DNA from: Afipia sp.
GTDB lineage: Bacteria > Pseudomonadota > Alphaproteobacteria > Rhizobiales > Xanthobacteraceae
DNA: 64,000 nt
Direction of reading: 5' to 3'
NCBI GenBank assembly: GCA_030652315.1
Contig: JAUSAX010000038.1
Location: 1 to 64,000, forward strand
How positions within the stretch are numbered: the first letter of the stretch is position 1; each line of letters begins with the position of its first letter. The notes under the pieces were generated by a model that had not been told where the DNA came from, ran no database searches, and saw only the letters and a list, made by a program, of their open reading frames with translations. Position numbers and translations under genes: made by a program. Below are positions 9,301-17,148 of the stretch, in pieces.

Positions 9301-9375
9301 AATATCACAACGCCGGCTTCAACAACCGCCCCTGCACCCGCACCCGCCGCCGTGCCCGGCCCCGGACCGGCGTAA
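6361..9375 (+). CDS. Membrane EAL phosphodiesterase with degenerate GGDEF, PAS and 7TM sensor region
   Basis: The protein is 1004 aa with a TTG start, supported by GGAGAG 7 bases upstream. Order: signal peptide ending AQPAHA (about 1-40), a periplasmic beta-rich domain, about seven membrane helices (195-400, 7TMR-DISM-like), PAS (420-530), GGDEF-type domain (540-695) and EAL domain (715-960). The GGDEF signature reads AGDQF, so diguanylate cyclase activity is unlikely. The EAL motifs are intact: EALARW, SVNVSSRQL, ELTES, DDFGTG, IKID and VAEGAE. It should hydrolyse c-di-GMP at the inner membrane, gated by a periplasmic or membrane signal. The last 40 residues are a Pro/Ala tail. Confidence 0.92.
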   Translation: MRSIRGFALQVFHIRSSLRIAALSFLLSLMLFAAAQPAHALDAISVRGDAPAIDLTGVLEFQRSDTDRIQVSTAPGTDGIVRRIEVRAREGGQNWIVFALTNNTDDQLDRLIVVPHYRIVSSGLLWPDLGLSRIASITPSTGDRPERQDNATADVFRITLDPGAVITFVAELRTDKIPQLYLWEPEAYKDKVNSFTLYQGIVIGISGLLALVLTILFVVKGSIMFPAAAALAWAVLVYIGVDFGFWGKVFDMSAGAERVWRASGEAMLAATLLVFLFAYLNLSRWHVRYSHITMGWLLFLGALVALALFDPAVASGIARISLALIAVFGFALIVYLSTHGFDRAVLLIPTWFLLLVWVMAAGMTIAGGVTNDIVGPALLGGLVLIVMLIGFTVMQHAFAGGGATNGVVSDVERRALALTGSGDLIWDWDVSADKVFTSPETEVLLGLKRGTLEGPAAKWLEVLHPLDQDRFRAALDSVLDQRRGRLVQDFRLRTPDGHFMWFALKARPVVGSDGEVSRVVGTLTDVTEAKNSEERLLHDSVHDNLTGLPNRQLFIDRLGSVAMFAKTTPNLRPTVMVIDLDRFKQVNDSVGIAVGDSILLTLARRLARILKPQDTLARLAGDQFGLILTSEHEPARITAFAETIRKTIRAPIAFDGREIFLTASIGLALSDPQIPLTEEIIKDAELAMYHSKRIGGDRIDVYKPAMRARKTDRLALEAELRRAIEREEITILYQPIVRLEDRTIAGFEALARWDHPKLGRMSPSEFISIAEEIGLIVELGLFVMDTTAKQLAIWQRTVRSREPIFASVNVSSRQLLRHDLIHDVRGVLSRSAVARGSLKLELTESLVMENPEHASQMLHRIKELGVGLSLDDFGTGHSSLAYLQRFPFDTIKIDQSFVRTSSRGARPVLLKSIVALAHDLNMEVVAEGAETDSDAVELFQLGCEYAQGFAFGEPIDADATVRLLTGEKVPQPRNRRQSIRNITTPASTTAPAPAPAAVPGPGPA

Positions 9376-9384
9376 GAAATCGGA

Positions 9385-9493
9385 GTCATTCCGGGGCGCG
9401 AGTGAAACGAGCGAACCCGGAATCTCGCGCAACAAACCCACGTCGATGCTGATGGAGATTCCGGGTCCGCGCAAAAGCGCGTCCCGGAATGAC
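9385..9493. repeat. Dispersed palindrome, family G (GTCATTCCGGG...CCCGGAATGAC)
   Basis: Outer arms GTCATTCCGGGGCGCG and CGCGTCCCGGAATGAC enclose a second inner pair, ACCCGGAATCTC / GAGATTCCGGGT. It lies between the EAL gene and convergent yqgE. Confidence 0.9.
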
Positions 9494-9513
9494 GGGGTTA
9501 TGCTCGTGAGAAT

Positions 9514-10194
9514 CTAAGCGTGGCCGGCTTGGTTCGACAGCATGGCCAGATCGATGCCGATCTTCTCCAGCGCGCGCTGATACTTGTCCTCGGCATCTAA
9601 TCCGAAAATCAGATCCGCATCGGCGGGACAATGCAGCCAGCCATTGTGCTGGATCTCGTTCTCAAGCTGGCCCGGCGCCCAGCCGGCGTATCCCAGCGCC
9701 AGGACGGCGTGCTTGGGGCCTGATCCGGCGGCGATGGCCTTGAGAATATCCAGCGTCGCAGTGAGACAGATGCCGTCATCGATCGGCAGCGTCGCGTCCT
9801 TGATGAAGAAATCGCTCGAATGAAGCACGAAGCCGCGGCTGGTATCGACCGGTCCGCCTTTCAGGACTTTCATGTCCTCGGCGCTGCCGCGCAGCTTGAT
9901 CTGATCGGCCTTGTTGATGATGTCGAGCTGCACCAGCAGTTGCGGGAAGTCGATGCTACCGGCGGGACGGTTGACGATGATGCCCATCGCGCCTTCGGAC
10001 GAATGGGCGCACAGATAGATCACCGAGCGGGCGAAGCGCTCGTCGTCCATTACGGGCATGGCAATCAGCAACTGACCGTCGAGATAACCAACGCCGGATG
10101 TCTCGCCTTCAGCCACGATCTGACCACCAGCAGGCTTTTCGGTCTTCTTGCGCATGGCCTTCATTCGCAAACGACTCTCATGCTGTTCAACCAT
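9514..10194 (-). CDS. yqgE: YqgE/AlgH family protein (UPF0301)
   Basis: The core [33 protein letters not shown] and [16 protein letters not shown] identifies the UPF0301 family of soluble cytoplasmic proteins of unknown function. The C-terminus [14 protein letters not shown] is also family-typical. The track begins with a TTG at 10221. I choose the ATG at 10194, and the ATG at 10164 fits known lengths equally well. The first ~30 residues are poorly conserved, so the exact start is uncertain. Confidence 0.92.
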   Translation of the reverse strand: MVEQHESRLRMKAMRKKTEKPAGGQIVAEGETSGVGYLDGQLLIAMPVMDDERFARSVIYLCAHSSEGAMGIIVNRPAGSIDFPQLLVQLDIINKADQIKLRGSAEDMKVLKGGPVDTSRGFVLHSSDFFIKDATLPIDDGICLTATLDILKAIAAGSGPKHAVLALGYAGWAPGQLENEIQHNGWLHCPADADLIFGLDAEDKYQRALEKIGIDLAMLSNQAGHA

Positions 10195-10323
10195 CCTGAT
10201 ATCGGGTGTCTGTTCTGTCAATCAAGCGCCGACGCGGCGCGGTGAGCGACGTTTGGCCGCGAAAAAGACCGGATCACGGGCAATTCAATGGTTCACGGGG
10301 ATACCACCCTGTAAGGATGTGTG

Positions 10324-11181
10324 ATGACACTTACGGTTCCCTTTCGCGCAGCTTCCAGCGTCGCACTGGCCACACTCGCTTGCCTCGCTCCCCTGTGCGC
10401 GAGCGCACAGGACGTCTCGCCGTGGATCAAGGACACGCACTCCTCGGTGCGGCTGATCGCCGGTTCGCGCAGCGGCGGCGTGCTGCTCGGCGGCATCGGC
10501 TTCCAGCTGCAGCCGGGCTGGAAAACCTACTGGCGCACACCGGGAGATTCCGGCGTGCCGCCGCGGATCGATTTCGCGAAATCCGACAATGTCGAATCCG
10601 TCAAAATCCTCTGGCCGGTGCCGATGCAGTTCCCCGATGGCGCAGGCGGTATCTCGTTCGGCTACCAGAACCAGGTGCTGCTGCCGTTACGGATCATTGC
10701 AAAGAGTCCTGACAAGCCGGTGACGCTGCGCGCCGAGATCAACTACGCGGTGTGCGAAAAGCTCTGCATCCCCGTCGAAGCGCAGGCGGAGCTTGCCTTT
10801 GTCAGCGTCGCCAGCACCGAGGACAGCGCCATCGCCGCGGCTCTCGAAACCGTGCCGAAGCCGGCCAAGGTCGGCGACACAGGCCCGCTCGCCATTCGCG
10901 ATGTCCGGCGCGAGGGCAAGCTGGTGCTGGTCGATGTCGCCGTGCAGGACGACAAGAACGCGAGCGGCAAGGACAAGGACGTCCGGCTCTTTGCTGAAGG
11001 CCCGACGCCGGACTGGGCCCTGCCCGTCCCCAAGCTCATCAAGCACGACACCGGAGGCGTTCAGCGCTTCGAATTCGAACTCGACGGACTTCCTTCGGGC
11101 GCAAGCGCCGAGGGCGCCACGCTGAAGCTGACGGTCGCCGGACCGGGCGGTGCCGTTGAGGTCAACGCCACCCTGCCATAG
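10324..11181 (+). CDS. Exported DsbD-alpha-like thiol-disulfide domain protein
   Basis: The protein is 285 aa from the ATG at 10324, with AAGGA 6 bases upstream. It has a signal peptide ending ASAQD. The next ~140 residues resemble the N-terminal periplasmic domain of DsbD (GFQLQPGWKTYWRTPGDSG, NYAVCEKLCIPVEAQ), with the two cysteines of the CEKLC pair in the expected loop. There are no membrane helices and no thioredoxin domain. It therefore probably relays or accepts electrons in the periplasm for a separate CcdA/DsbD membrane part. Its partner is not in the window. Confidence 0.8.
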   Translation: MTLTVPFRAASSVALATLACLAPLCASAQDVSPWIKDTHSSVRLIAGSRSGGVLLGGIGFQLQPGWKTYWRTPGDSGVPPRIDFAKSDNVESVKILWPVPMQFPDGAGGISFGYQNQVLLPLRIIAKSPDKPVTLRAEINYAVCEKLCIPVEAQAELAFVSVASTEDSAIAAALETVPKPAKVGDTGPLAIRDVRREGKLVLVDVAVQDDKNASGKDKDVRLFAEGPTPDWALPVPKLIKHDTGGVQRFEFELDGLPSGASAEGATLKLTVAGPGGAVEVNATLP

Positions 11182-11312
11182 CAGACGGCCTGAGATCGCA
11201 CCGCAGCATGCCGCGGACGGCCGGCGAATTGCGCATCTTCCATTCGCAGAACGTGTTCCCACCCTTGCGGAAACCGCGCTATGACACTGCATCGATCCCA
11301 CGGAGAGTACCG

Positions 11313-11798
11313 ATGACCATCAAAGTTGGCGACAAGCTGCCCGAGTCCAAATTTCGCGTCATGACCGCGGAAGGCCCGCAGGTCAAAACTACCGATGATA
11401 TTTTCAAGGGCAAGAAGGTCGCGCTGTTTGCCGTGCCTGGCGCCTACACCGGCACCTGCCACAAGATGCACATGCCGAGCATTTTCCTGAATGCCTATGC
11501 CCTCAAGGGCAAGGGCGTCGACAGCATCGCCGTCGTGTCGGTCAACGATGCGTTCGTCATGAATGCCTGGAAGCGTGACACCGACCAGCGCGACGAAGCG
11601 GTTTTCCTCGCCGATGGCAATGCCGATTTCGCCAAGGCGATCGGCATGGAACTCGACGCGTCCGGCAACGGACTCGGCATCCGCTCCAAGCGTTATTCGA
11701 TGCTGGTGGAAGACGGCGTGGTGAAGATCTTCAACCTCGAGCCGAATCCCGGCAAGGTCGAGGTGTCTGGCGGCGATACGCTGCTGTCGCAGCTTTGA
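11313..11798 (+). CDS. Peroxiredoxin, Prx5/AhpE-like redoxin
   Basis: The protein is 161 aa from the ATG at 11313, which has GGAGAG just upstream. The track adds 35 unsupported codons. The peroxidatic site is PGAYTGTCHKMHMPS, with the single conserved Cys. The remainder (VVSVNDAFVMNAWKRD, RSKRYSMLVEDGVV) matches the Prx5 subfamily. No resolving Cys is seen, so it likely works as a 1-Cys enzyme with glutathione or glutaredoxin. It detoxifies hydroperoxides in the cytosol. Confidence 0.95.
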   Translation: MTIKVGDKLPESKFRVMTAEGPQVKTTDDIFKGKKVALFAVPGAYTGTCHKMHMPSIFLNAYALKGKGVDSIAVVSVNDAFVMNAWKRDTDQRDEAVFLADGNADFAKAIGMELDASGNGLGIRSKRYSMLVEDGVVKIFNLEPNPGKVEVSGGDTLLSQL

Positions 11799-11819
11799 TC
11801 GGCTGCCAATTCTAAACTT

Positions 11820-11906
11820 CGTCATGCCCGGCCTTGTGCCGGGCATCCACGTCTTTGCGATCGGCGAAATGAAGACGTGGATGGCCGGGACAAGCCCGGC
11901 CATGAC
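11820..11906. repeat. Dispersed palindrome, family B
   Basis: Same architecture as 4004-4088: GTCATGCCCGGCCTTGTGCC on the left, CGTGGATGGCCGGGACAAGC on the right. It sits between the convergent peroxiredoxin and rnhA genes. Confidence 0.92.
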
Positions 11907-11909
11907 AAG

Positions 11910-12377
11910 TTACTTGCGATTTTCCGCCAGCCCGTCGCGCGCAAGCTGATCGGCACGTTCGTTCTCGGCGTGGCCGGCGTGACCCTTGATCCAGTGCCAG
12001 CGCACATGATGGGGCTTCAGCGCCGCATCGAGCCGCTGCCACAAGTCGGCATTCTTCACCGGCTTCTTGTCGGCGGTGCGCCAGCCGTTGCGCTTCCAGT
12101 TGTGTATCCAGCTTGTGATGCCCTGACGGACGTACTGGCTGTCCGTGGTCAGATCGACCGACGCCGGCTTCTTCAAGGCTTCCAGCGCCGAAATCGCCGC
12201 CATTAATTCCATGCGGTTGTTGGTCGACGGATTTTCACCGCCCTTCAGTTCCTTCTCGACATCGCCGAAACGAAGGATCGCGCCCCACCCGCCCGGCCCC
12301 GGATTTCCGGAGCACGCGCCGTCGGTGAAGATCGTCACATGCGGCAGGTCTTTATGAGAAGGCTTTGCGTCGCTCAC
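11910..12377 (-). CDS. rnhA: Ribonuclease HI
   Basis: The protein is 155 aa from a GTG at 12377 whose first bases form GTGA with the thrB stop, a 4-nt overlap indicating translational coupling. The track's 403-aa ORF is read-through of another frame of thrB. All four metal-binding acids are visible: [36 protein letters not shown] and [18 protein letters not shown]. It degrades the RNA strand of RNA-DNA hybrids. It is the last gene of the ispH-thrB-rnhA group. Confidence 0.95.
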   Translation of the reverse strand: MSDAKPSHKDLPHVTIFTDGACSGNPGPGGWGAILRFGDVEKELKGGENPSTNNRMELMAAISALEALKKPASVDLTTDSQYVRQGITSWIHNWKRNGWRTADKKPVKNADLWQRLDAALKPHHVRWHWIKGHAGHAENERADQLARDGLAENRK

Positions 12378-13354
12378 GCCACGAACCCGGACTGTTCGAC
12401 GCCGTAGTCGCTCATGCTCTTCACGCCCTGATGGAAGCGCAGCTTGCGAACATATTCGAGCGGGTCCTTCGGCTTCACCATCGCACCGGGTGGCACGTTG
12501 AGCGAGTCCACCAGCCGCGTCAGCAGGAAGCGCATCGCGGCACCCCGCGCCAGCAGCGGCAACGCATCCTGCTCTTCTGCGGAGAGCTTGCGCTCGCGGG
12601 TATAGGCATTGAGGAAGGCGCGCGCCTTGGTGACATTGAAGGAGTGATCGATCTCGAAACACCAGGCGTTGAGACAGATCGCGACGTCGTAGGCGAGCAT
12701 GTCGTTGCAGGCGAAATAGAAGTCGATCAGTCCCGACAGCTTGTCGCCGAGGAAAAACACGTTGTCCGGAAACAGGTCGGCGTGGATCACGCCTTTCGGC
12801 AGATCCCCCGGCCAATGCTGTTCGAGATGATCGAGTTCGGCACCGAGCAGAGCGCACAATCCATGCTGCACGCCGTCCGCACGCGCCGCGGCCTGATCGA
12901 ACAGCGGACGCCAATCCCTCACCGACAATGCGTTGGGACGCGACATTTTGAAATCCGCGCCGGCAAGATGCATCTTCGCCAGTGCAGCACCGACGCCGGC
13001 GCAATGCGTCGCGTTCGGACGGCGCGGCCACATCCCCTCGAGAAAGGTAATGATCGCGGCCGGGCGTCCGGCGAGCATGCCGAGCGCTTCGCCCTGCTTG
13101 TTCACGACGGGTTGCGGGCAAGTGATGCTGTGGGATGCGAGATGGCCCATCAGCCCGAGAAAGAACGGCAGATCGTCCTTGGCGACGCGCTTCTCGTACA
13201 GCGTCAGGATGAAAGAGCCCTGGCTCGTGTGCACGAGATAGTTGGAATTCTCCACGCCTTCGGCGATGCCCTTGTAGGACAACAGATCGCCGATCCCGTA
13301 AGGGGCGAGAAATTCGGTCAGTTCTTCGGCGGTGACGTCGGTGTAAACCGCCAT
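12374..13354 (-). CDS. thrB: Homoserine kinase, type II (aminoglycoside phosphotransferase fold)
   Basis: The 326-aa protein has the catalytic loop [13 protein letters not shown] and the metal-binding [16 protein letters not shown] of APH-fold kinases, plus the family start [11 protein letters not shown]. It phosphorylates homoserine in threonine synthesis and is unrelated to GHMP-type ThrB. It overlaps rnhA by 4 nt. ispH lies upstream on the same strand, but a repeat-filled 250-bp gap separates them. Confidence 0.95.
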   Translation of the reverse strand: MAVYTDVTAEELTEFLAPYGIGDLLSYKGIAEGVENSNYLVHTSQGSFILTLYEKRVAKDDLPFFLGLMGHLASHSITCPQPVVNKQGEALGMLAGRPAAIITFLEGMWPRRPNATHCAGVGAALAKMHLAGADFKMSRPNALSVRDWRPLFDQAAARADGVQHGLCALLGAELDHLEQHWPGDLPKGVIHADLFPDNVFFLGDKLSGLIDFYFACNDMLAYDVAICLNAWCFEIDHSFNVTKARAFLNAYTRERKLSAEEQDALPLLARGAAMRFLLTRLVDSLNVPPGAMVKPKDPLEYVRKLRFHQGVKSMSDYGVEQSGFVA

Positions 13355-13371
13355 CTGGCGTCTCGATTCCG

Positions 13372-13561
13372 CTAGTGGTCCGATTCTAACATTCGCATCC
13401 CGTCTCAGCAGACATCCTTGCGAAGGTTAGAATCAAAGGAGCACTAGCATTATAAGTTTTGAGTGGAGTTTTGGATTTGACATTCGCGTCGCGAACTCGC
13501 GGTGAACTGGGTCGCGAATGTCAAATCCACTCCACTCGTGGTCAGGATTTGGAATTACTAG
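13372..13561. repeat. Paired CTAG-bounded palindromes, family C
   Basis: Two adjacent inverted repeats. The first runs CTAGTGGTCCGATTCTAACA to GCACTAG (13372-13447). The second has arms GAGTGGAG...GGATTTGACATTCGCG and CGCGAATGTCAAATCC...CTCCACTC (13461-13537), and a further ACTAG ends the block. It fills the thrB-ispH gap. Related pairs are at 19077-19240 and 41321-41487. Confidence 0.92.
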
Positions 13562-13604
13562 ACGAATTCGCGACAAAGCGACAGAGCTTCAAGTCCGACG
13601 CGGC

Positions 13605-14576
13605 TTACTCCGCTGCGTCGTGCCGCAGCGGGCGCGGCAGCGGGAAGAATTCGTTTTCCTGCGCGGCGGATACGGTCTCGACGCTCAGCTTGTAGTGAGC
13701 GGCGAACGCATCCATGATTTCCTCGACGATGACTTCCGGCGCGGAAGCCCCCGCCGTGATGCCGAGTGTCTTGATGCCTTCGAATTTCGACCAGTCGAGT
13801 TCGGACGCGCGCTGCACCAGCACGGAGACCTTGCAGCCCTCGCGCTCGGCGACTTCGCGCAGGCGCTGCGAGTTCGACGAGTTCGGTGAGCCGACGACGA
13901 TCATGGCTTCAACCTGCGGCGCGACCTTCTTCACTGCGAGCTGACGGTTGGTGGTGGCGTAGCAGATGTCTTCCTTGTGCGGGCCGTCGATCTCCGGGAA
14001 GCGTTCCTTGAGCACGGCAACGATTTCCGCGGTGTCGTCGATCGACAGCGTGGTCTGCGTCACGAAGGCCAGCTTGGAGGCGTCCTTGGGCTCGAAGGTC
14101 CGCGCCGCATCCATGGTCTCGATCAGCACGACCGCGCCCTTCGGCAGCTGGCCCAGCGTGCCGACCACTTCCGGATGACCGGCATGGCCGATCAGGATGA
14201 TCTCGCGGCCGCGCTTAAAATGGATCGCCGCCTCGCGGTGGACCTTGGTGACCAGCGGGCAGGTCGCGTCCAGCGTGAAGAAATTGCGCTTGACGGCCTC
14301 GTTGGGGATCGCCTTGGGCACACCGTGGGCAGAAAACACCACCGGGGCGTTCGTCTCGGGAATTTCGTTCAGTTCCGCGACGAAAATGGCCCCTTTTTCG
14401 CGCAGGCTCTCCACCACATAGCGGTTATGCACGATTTCGTGACGGACATAGACCGGCGCGCCGTAGAGCTTCAGGGCGCGTTCCACGGTGTCGATGGCCC
14501 TCACTACGCCGGCACAGAACCCCCGGGGGGAACAAAGCACGACTGAAAGCTTCGGTTTTTGAGCGTCAGGGGTCAT
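13605..14576 (-). CDS. ispH: 4-hydroxy-3-methylbut-2-enyl diphosphate reductase
   Basis: This [4Fe-4S] enzyme catalyses the last step of the non-mevalonate isoprenoid pathway. Cluster cysteines are in [25 protein letters not shown] and [12 protein letters not shown], with [11 protein letters not shown] also intact. I start at the ATG at 14576 (323 aa, family length). The track's start at 14645 adds 23 residues with no homology signal, and neither start has a strong ribosome site. A non-family tail of about 15 residues ([13 protein letters not shown]) ends the protein. Confidence 0.95.
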   Translation of the reverse strand: MTPDAQKPKLSVVLCSPRGFCAGVVRAIDTVERALKLYGAPVYVRHEIVHNRYVVESLREKGAIFVAELNEIPETNAPVVFSAHGVPKAIPNEAVKRNFFTLDATCPLVTKVHREAAIHFKRGREIILIGHAGHPEVVGTLGQLPKGAVVLIETMDAARTFEPKDASKLAFVTQTTLSIDDTAEIVAVLKERFPEIDGPHKEDICYATTNRQLAVKKVAPQVEAMIVVGSPNSSNSQRLREVAEREGCKVSVLVQRASELDWSKFEGIKTLGITAGASAPEVIVEEIMDAFAAHYKLSVETVSAAQENEFFPLPRPLRHDAAE

Positions 14577-14773
14577 TTTTGAGCCGGAATCAAGCATTTT
14601 CGGAGTTATGGATGGGACTTGGGGCCGTGGTCCCCGTTCTGTCAAGGGCGATCAAAACCATTGAACGGTCTGCCCTCCGCAGACTATATAGGGACGAATT
14701 CCCGTCATCACCGATGACCAGACGGCTTTACCCCCCAAAAAATCTGGCGGGCGAAGCGTAAAGGAGATTTGCC

Positions 14774-15475
14774 ATGAGCAATGCACCGCTGATGCCGAAG
14801 GCGACTGCCGTCTGGCTGGTTGATAACACCGCGCTGACCTTCGACCAGGTCGCCGAGTTCACCAAGATGCACCCGCTGGAAATCCGCGCCATCGCCGACG
14901 GCGATGCGGCGCAGGGCATCAAGGGCATGGACCCGATCTCGACCGGCCAGCTCTCCCGCGAAGAAATCGAGAAGGGCGAAGCCGATCCGGACTACCGGCT
15001 GAAACTCGGCGAATCCAAGGTGATCCTGCCGGAAGCCAAGAAGAAGAAGGGCCCGCGCTACACGCCGGTGTCGCGACGCCATGAACGGCCGAGCGCGATC
15101 CTGTGGCTGGTGCGCAGCCATCCCGAATTGAAAGACAGCCAGATCATGCGCCTCGTCGGCACCACCAAGACGACGATCGCCAGCGTGCGCGACCGCACCC
15201 ACTGGAACGCCTCGACCCTGACGCCGATGGACCCGGTGACGCTCGGCCTGTGCTCGCAGATCGAACTCGATTTCGAAGTCCAGCGCGCGGCCAAGGAAAA
15301 GCCTGCGGCCACGCAGTATGGCGGCGCGACCCTGCTGCCGGCGTCCGAGACCACCCGCAAGGAAGCCGAGCACGAGATCGCCACCACCACCGAAAAACAG
15401 CGCGACGACATGAATGTCGATGCCGTGTTCGCCAAGCTGAAGACCATCGGCGGCAAGAAGGCCGAAGACGAATAA
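14774..15475 (+). CDS. trcR: TrcR (DUF1013), RNA-polymerase-associated cell-cycle regulator
   Basis: The protein is 233 aa, starting MSNAPLMPKATAVWLVDNTA, which is the DUF1013 signature. AAGGAG lies 8 bases before the ATG. A helix-turn-helix-like stretch is visible (LTFDQVAEFTKMHPLEIRAIADG; a second around SQIMRLVGTTKTTIASVRD). In Caulobacter, TrcR tracks with RNA polymerase and affects cell-cycle transcription; that role is inferred here from the family. It is divergent from ispH. Confidence 0.9.
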   Translation: MSNAPLMPKATAVWLVDNTALTFDQVAEFTKMHPLEIRAIADGDAAQGIKGMDPISTGQLSREEIEKGEADPDYRLKLGESKVILPEAKKKKGPRYTPVSRRHERPSAILWLVRSHPELKDSQIMRLVGTTKTTIASVRDRTHWNASTLTPMDPVTLGLCSQIELDFEVQRAAKEKPAATQYGGATLLPASETTRKEAEHEIATTTEKQRDDMNVDAVFAKLKTIGGKKAEDE

Positions 15476-15530
15476 GCTTCGCCCCAAACGGGGTATGACG
15501 TAACCGCGGGGCGAGTGGTACAGGAGTGTG

Positions 15531-15782
15531 ATGCGCCACCGCGTCACGCTCCTTTTTGTTGCGGCGACCCTGACCGGCCTAGCGGCCGCGACCGTCAGCG
15601 GTCTCCCGGCGCGCGCCCAAAAGATCGTGGACCCCAAAACGGTCGCGCCCGAATTTCGCGAAGCCGCCGAGAAGCGCCAGGCCGAACAGTTCAAGCTGAT
15701 CGAATGCAACAACGCCGCGAAGGTCGCGAAAATTCAGAAGCGCGACATGGCACAGTACGTGGCGGCGTGTTTCGACAAGTAG
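15531..15782 (+). CDS. Small exported protein of unknown function
   Basis: The protein is 83 aa from the ATG at 15531 (a GTG directly precedes it; ACAGGAG is 4-7 bases upstream). A signal peptide ends near LPARAQ. The mature ~55 residues carry two cysteines, IECNNAAKVAKIQKRD and VAACFDK, a spacing loosely like PsiF repeats. I do not recognise the family with certainty. It is probably periplasmic. It follows trcR by 55 bases on the same strand. Confidence 0.65.
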   Translation: MRHRVTLLFVAATLTGLAAATVSGLPARAQKIVDPKTVAPEFREAAEKRQAEQFKLIECNNAAKVAKIQKRDMAQYVAACFDK

Positions 15783-15830
15783 GCTGGCAAGCCGCAGTAA
15801 GGCCTTCCCAAACAAGCTACGACGCACCTC

Positions 15831-15978
15831 GTCGTCCCCGCGAAAGCGGGACCCATAACCACTCGTGAAGAATGGATCGCCGTCATCCTGAGGTGCGAGC
15901 ACTTGTGAACCTCGAAGGATGACGCGGCGTCCTTATGTGTCGCGAAGATCAATGGGTCCCCGCTTTCGCAGGGACGAC
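15831..15978. repeat. Nested palindromes, family D with an inner ATCCT element
   Basis: Outer arms GTCGTCCCCGCGAAAGCGGG and CCCGCTTTCGCAGGGACGAC surround a second palindrome, CGTCATCCTGAGG...CCTCGAAGGATGACG (15881-15924). The outer family recurs at 19869-19941. The inner one has no other copy that I saw. Confidence 0.9.
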
Positions 15979-16084
15979 ATTGAATTTGTATCAGGCAAAA
16001 TATCCCGACATACCAACACGGTCTCGCGGCGCGAACGAACGCGTCCGAGTTGCGATGGTGTTCCGCGCAGATGCGCGAAGGCGA

Positions 16085-16250
16085 TGGAGCGTCGGGAGGC
16101 GCCGGGGTGTTTGCGAGACACCCGTAAGGAGGCGGACCTTGCGATCGGTCCGCCTGCGCAGCCCGCAGACAAGTTTACGAAGTCTGCGCAAACAAGCAGC
16201 GAGGGCCACGCGCGCCAAATGACTTTGGCGCTGCGCCTCCCGGCGCTCCA
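16085..16250 (+). repeat. Multi-hairpin structured element (possible ncRNA or mobile palindrome)
   Basis: An 18-base closing stem (TGGAGCGTCGGGAGGCGC at 16085-16102; GCGCCTCCCGGCGCTCCA at 16233-16250) has one non-Watson-Crick position. That position is a U-G wobble in plus-strand RNA. Inside are four perfect hairpins: GGGTGT/ACACCC (16105-16123), GGCGGACC/GGTCCGCC (16131-16154), CGCAGAC/GTCTGCG (16164-16188) and GCGCCAAA/TTTGGCGC (16212-16231). No convincing ORF covers it. It may be a dispersed element or a structured RNA. Confidence 0.75.
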
Positions 16251-16509
16251 CCGTCGTCACCTCGCTTTGCCGCTCGAATGCCGATCATTCATTCAAGACA
16301 GACGTAGGATTATATTCCGTTAGACGGTTTTGTCAACCGGCACGGGCGCCTCTCGGCCGGTCTCGTTTTCCGTTAACAATTTCGTGCGGTGAGCAATATT
16401 GATCATCGCGGCGCAACCGAAGGCGGCAGGATGGCTCATCACCGCCTGTCCTCGGCAATTTACCGGTGACTGAGAGCGTTGTGCTCCCGCCTCTCAAGAG
16501 GAACCAGCC
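16251..16509. other. Non-coding stretch upstream of the mini-protein genes
   Basis: About 260 bases with no credible ORF. It is noticeably AT-richer around 16301-16325 (GATTATATTCCGTTAG), so it may contain the promoter of the small-gene run, but I cannot place -35/-10 boxes with confidence. Confidence 0.5.
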
Positions 16510-16701
16510 ATGCACAGTCAGGCGCCTTCGCCGGACTCAAGCAACCGCCATCGCATTCCCGCTTTCTTCCAATGCCCGAACTGTGAGAAGCCGACCGCGA
16601 TGAACATCAAGGCGATCCATCGCGCGGTGTTCCGGGGGAAGGATACGATCGTCTATGAGTGCAACAGTTGCGGGACCGAACAGACCGAGATCATGACGTA
16701 A
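16510..16701 (+). CDS. Small zinc-ribbon-like protein
   Basis: The 63-aa protein has two CxxC pairs, QCPNCEKP and ECNSCGTE, separated by about 27 residues. This is the layout of a one-site zinc ribbon. AAGAGGA lies 8 bases upstream of the ATG. Function is unknown; ribbons of this size usually bind nucleic acid or a protein partner. It is the first of three tiny genes in the same direction before a Crp/Fnr regulator. Confidence 0.7.
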   Translation: MHSQAPSPDSSNRHRIPAFFQCPNCEKPTAMNIKAIHRAVFRGKDTIVYECNSCGTEQTEIMT

Positions 16702-16708
16702 GCTGAGA

Positions 16709-16903
16709 ATGGAAAAGCTTCCGCCGCAGCGATCTTCGGAGGGACTTCTCTCTGCCGCCAGGGCCGACGAGGCGCTGGAGGATGCGCGGCAGTTGCCGCA
16801 CGGCGCCGCGCGCACCGAGGCGCTCAGGAAGGCCGGCATGCTTCGCAACGCAGCAGACAAGCATGGGCTGGTCTTTGCGCCGAAGGGACGTCCTGCGAAG
16901 TAA
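16709..16903 (+). CDS. Small helical protein of unknown function (mini-protein 1)
   Basis: The 64-aa protein starts 7 bases after the preceding stop. The sequence DEALEDARQLPHGAARTEAL then LRNAADKHGLVF predicts two helices around a Pro-Gly turn. It shares the pattern A..LP.G..R..AL.KA..L..A with the next gene, so the two look paralogous. The ribosome site is weak, suggesting translational coupling to the upstream gene. No known domain is recognised. Confidence 0.6.
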   Translation: MEKLPPQRSSEGLLSAARADEALEDARQLPHGAARTEALRKAGMLRNAADKHGLVFAPKGRPAK

Positions 16904-16953
16904 TCCCTCGCGTGAAAGACTGCGTGAGGTTTGGCACGAAGGGAGTGCTCCAA

Positions 16954-17148
16954 ATGTCTCTCTCCAATCACAATCCGATTTCGGAAAAGTGGAAAGCAAT
17001 AGCGACCATCGCCAAGGACGAAGCGTTGACGTTACCGCCGGGAAAAGACCGGGATGCACTGATCAAGAAGGCCCGGCAGCTGGCAACGGCCTGTCACATC
17101 AACGAGTGGCTGGCATCGCCGGGGTTCAAGGTAACGACAGGCAAATAG
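16954..17148 (+). CDS. Small helical protein of unknown function (mini-protein 2)
   Basis: The protein is 64 aa from the ATG at 16954, which has GGGAG 8 bases upstream. The track's GTG at 16912 has no such site. The core DEALTLPPGKDRDALIKKAR plus LATACHINEWLASPG resembles mini-protein 1. I recall proteins of this type as common and uncharacterised in Bradyrhizobium-like genomes, but cannot verify that here. Probably cytoplasmic and helical. Confidence 0.65.
   Translation: MSLSNHNPISEKWKAIATIAKDEALTLPPGKDRDALIKKARQLATACHINEWLASPGFKVTTGK

Noticed and set aside
11910-13121. 403-codon ORF ending in RNase HI
   Set aside because: The first ~247 codons are thrB in the wrong frame. The real rnhA starts at the GTG overlapping the thrB stop.
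15991-16260. 89-codon minus-strand ORF through the structured element
   Set aside because: The translation follows inverted-repeat arms and is low-complexity. The hairpin structure explains the sequence better than coding.
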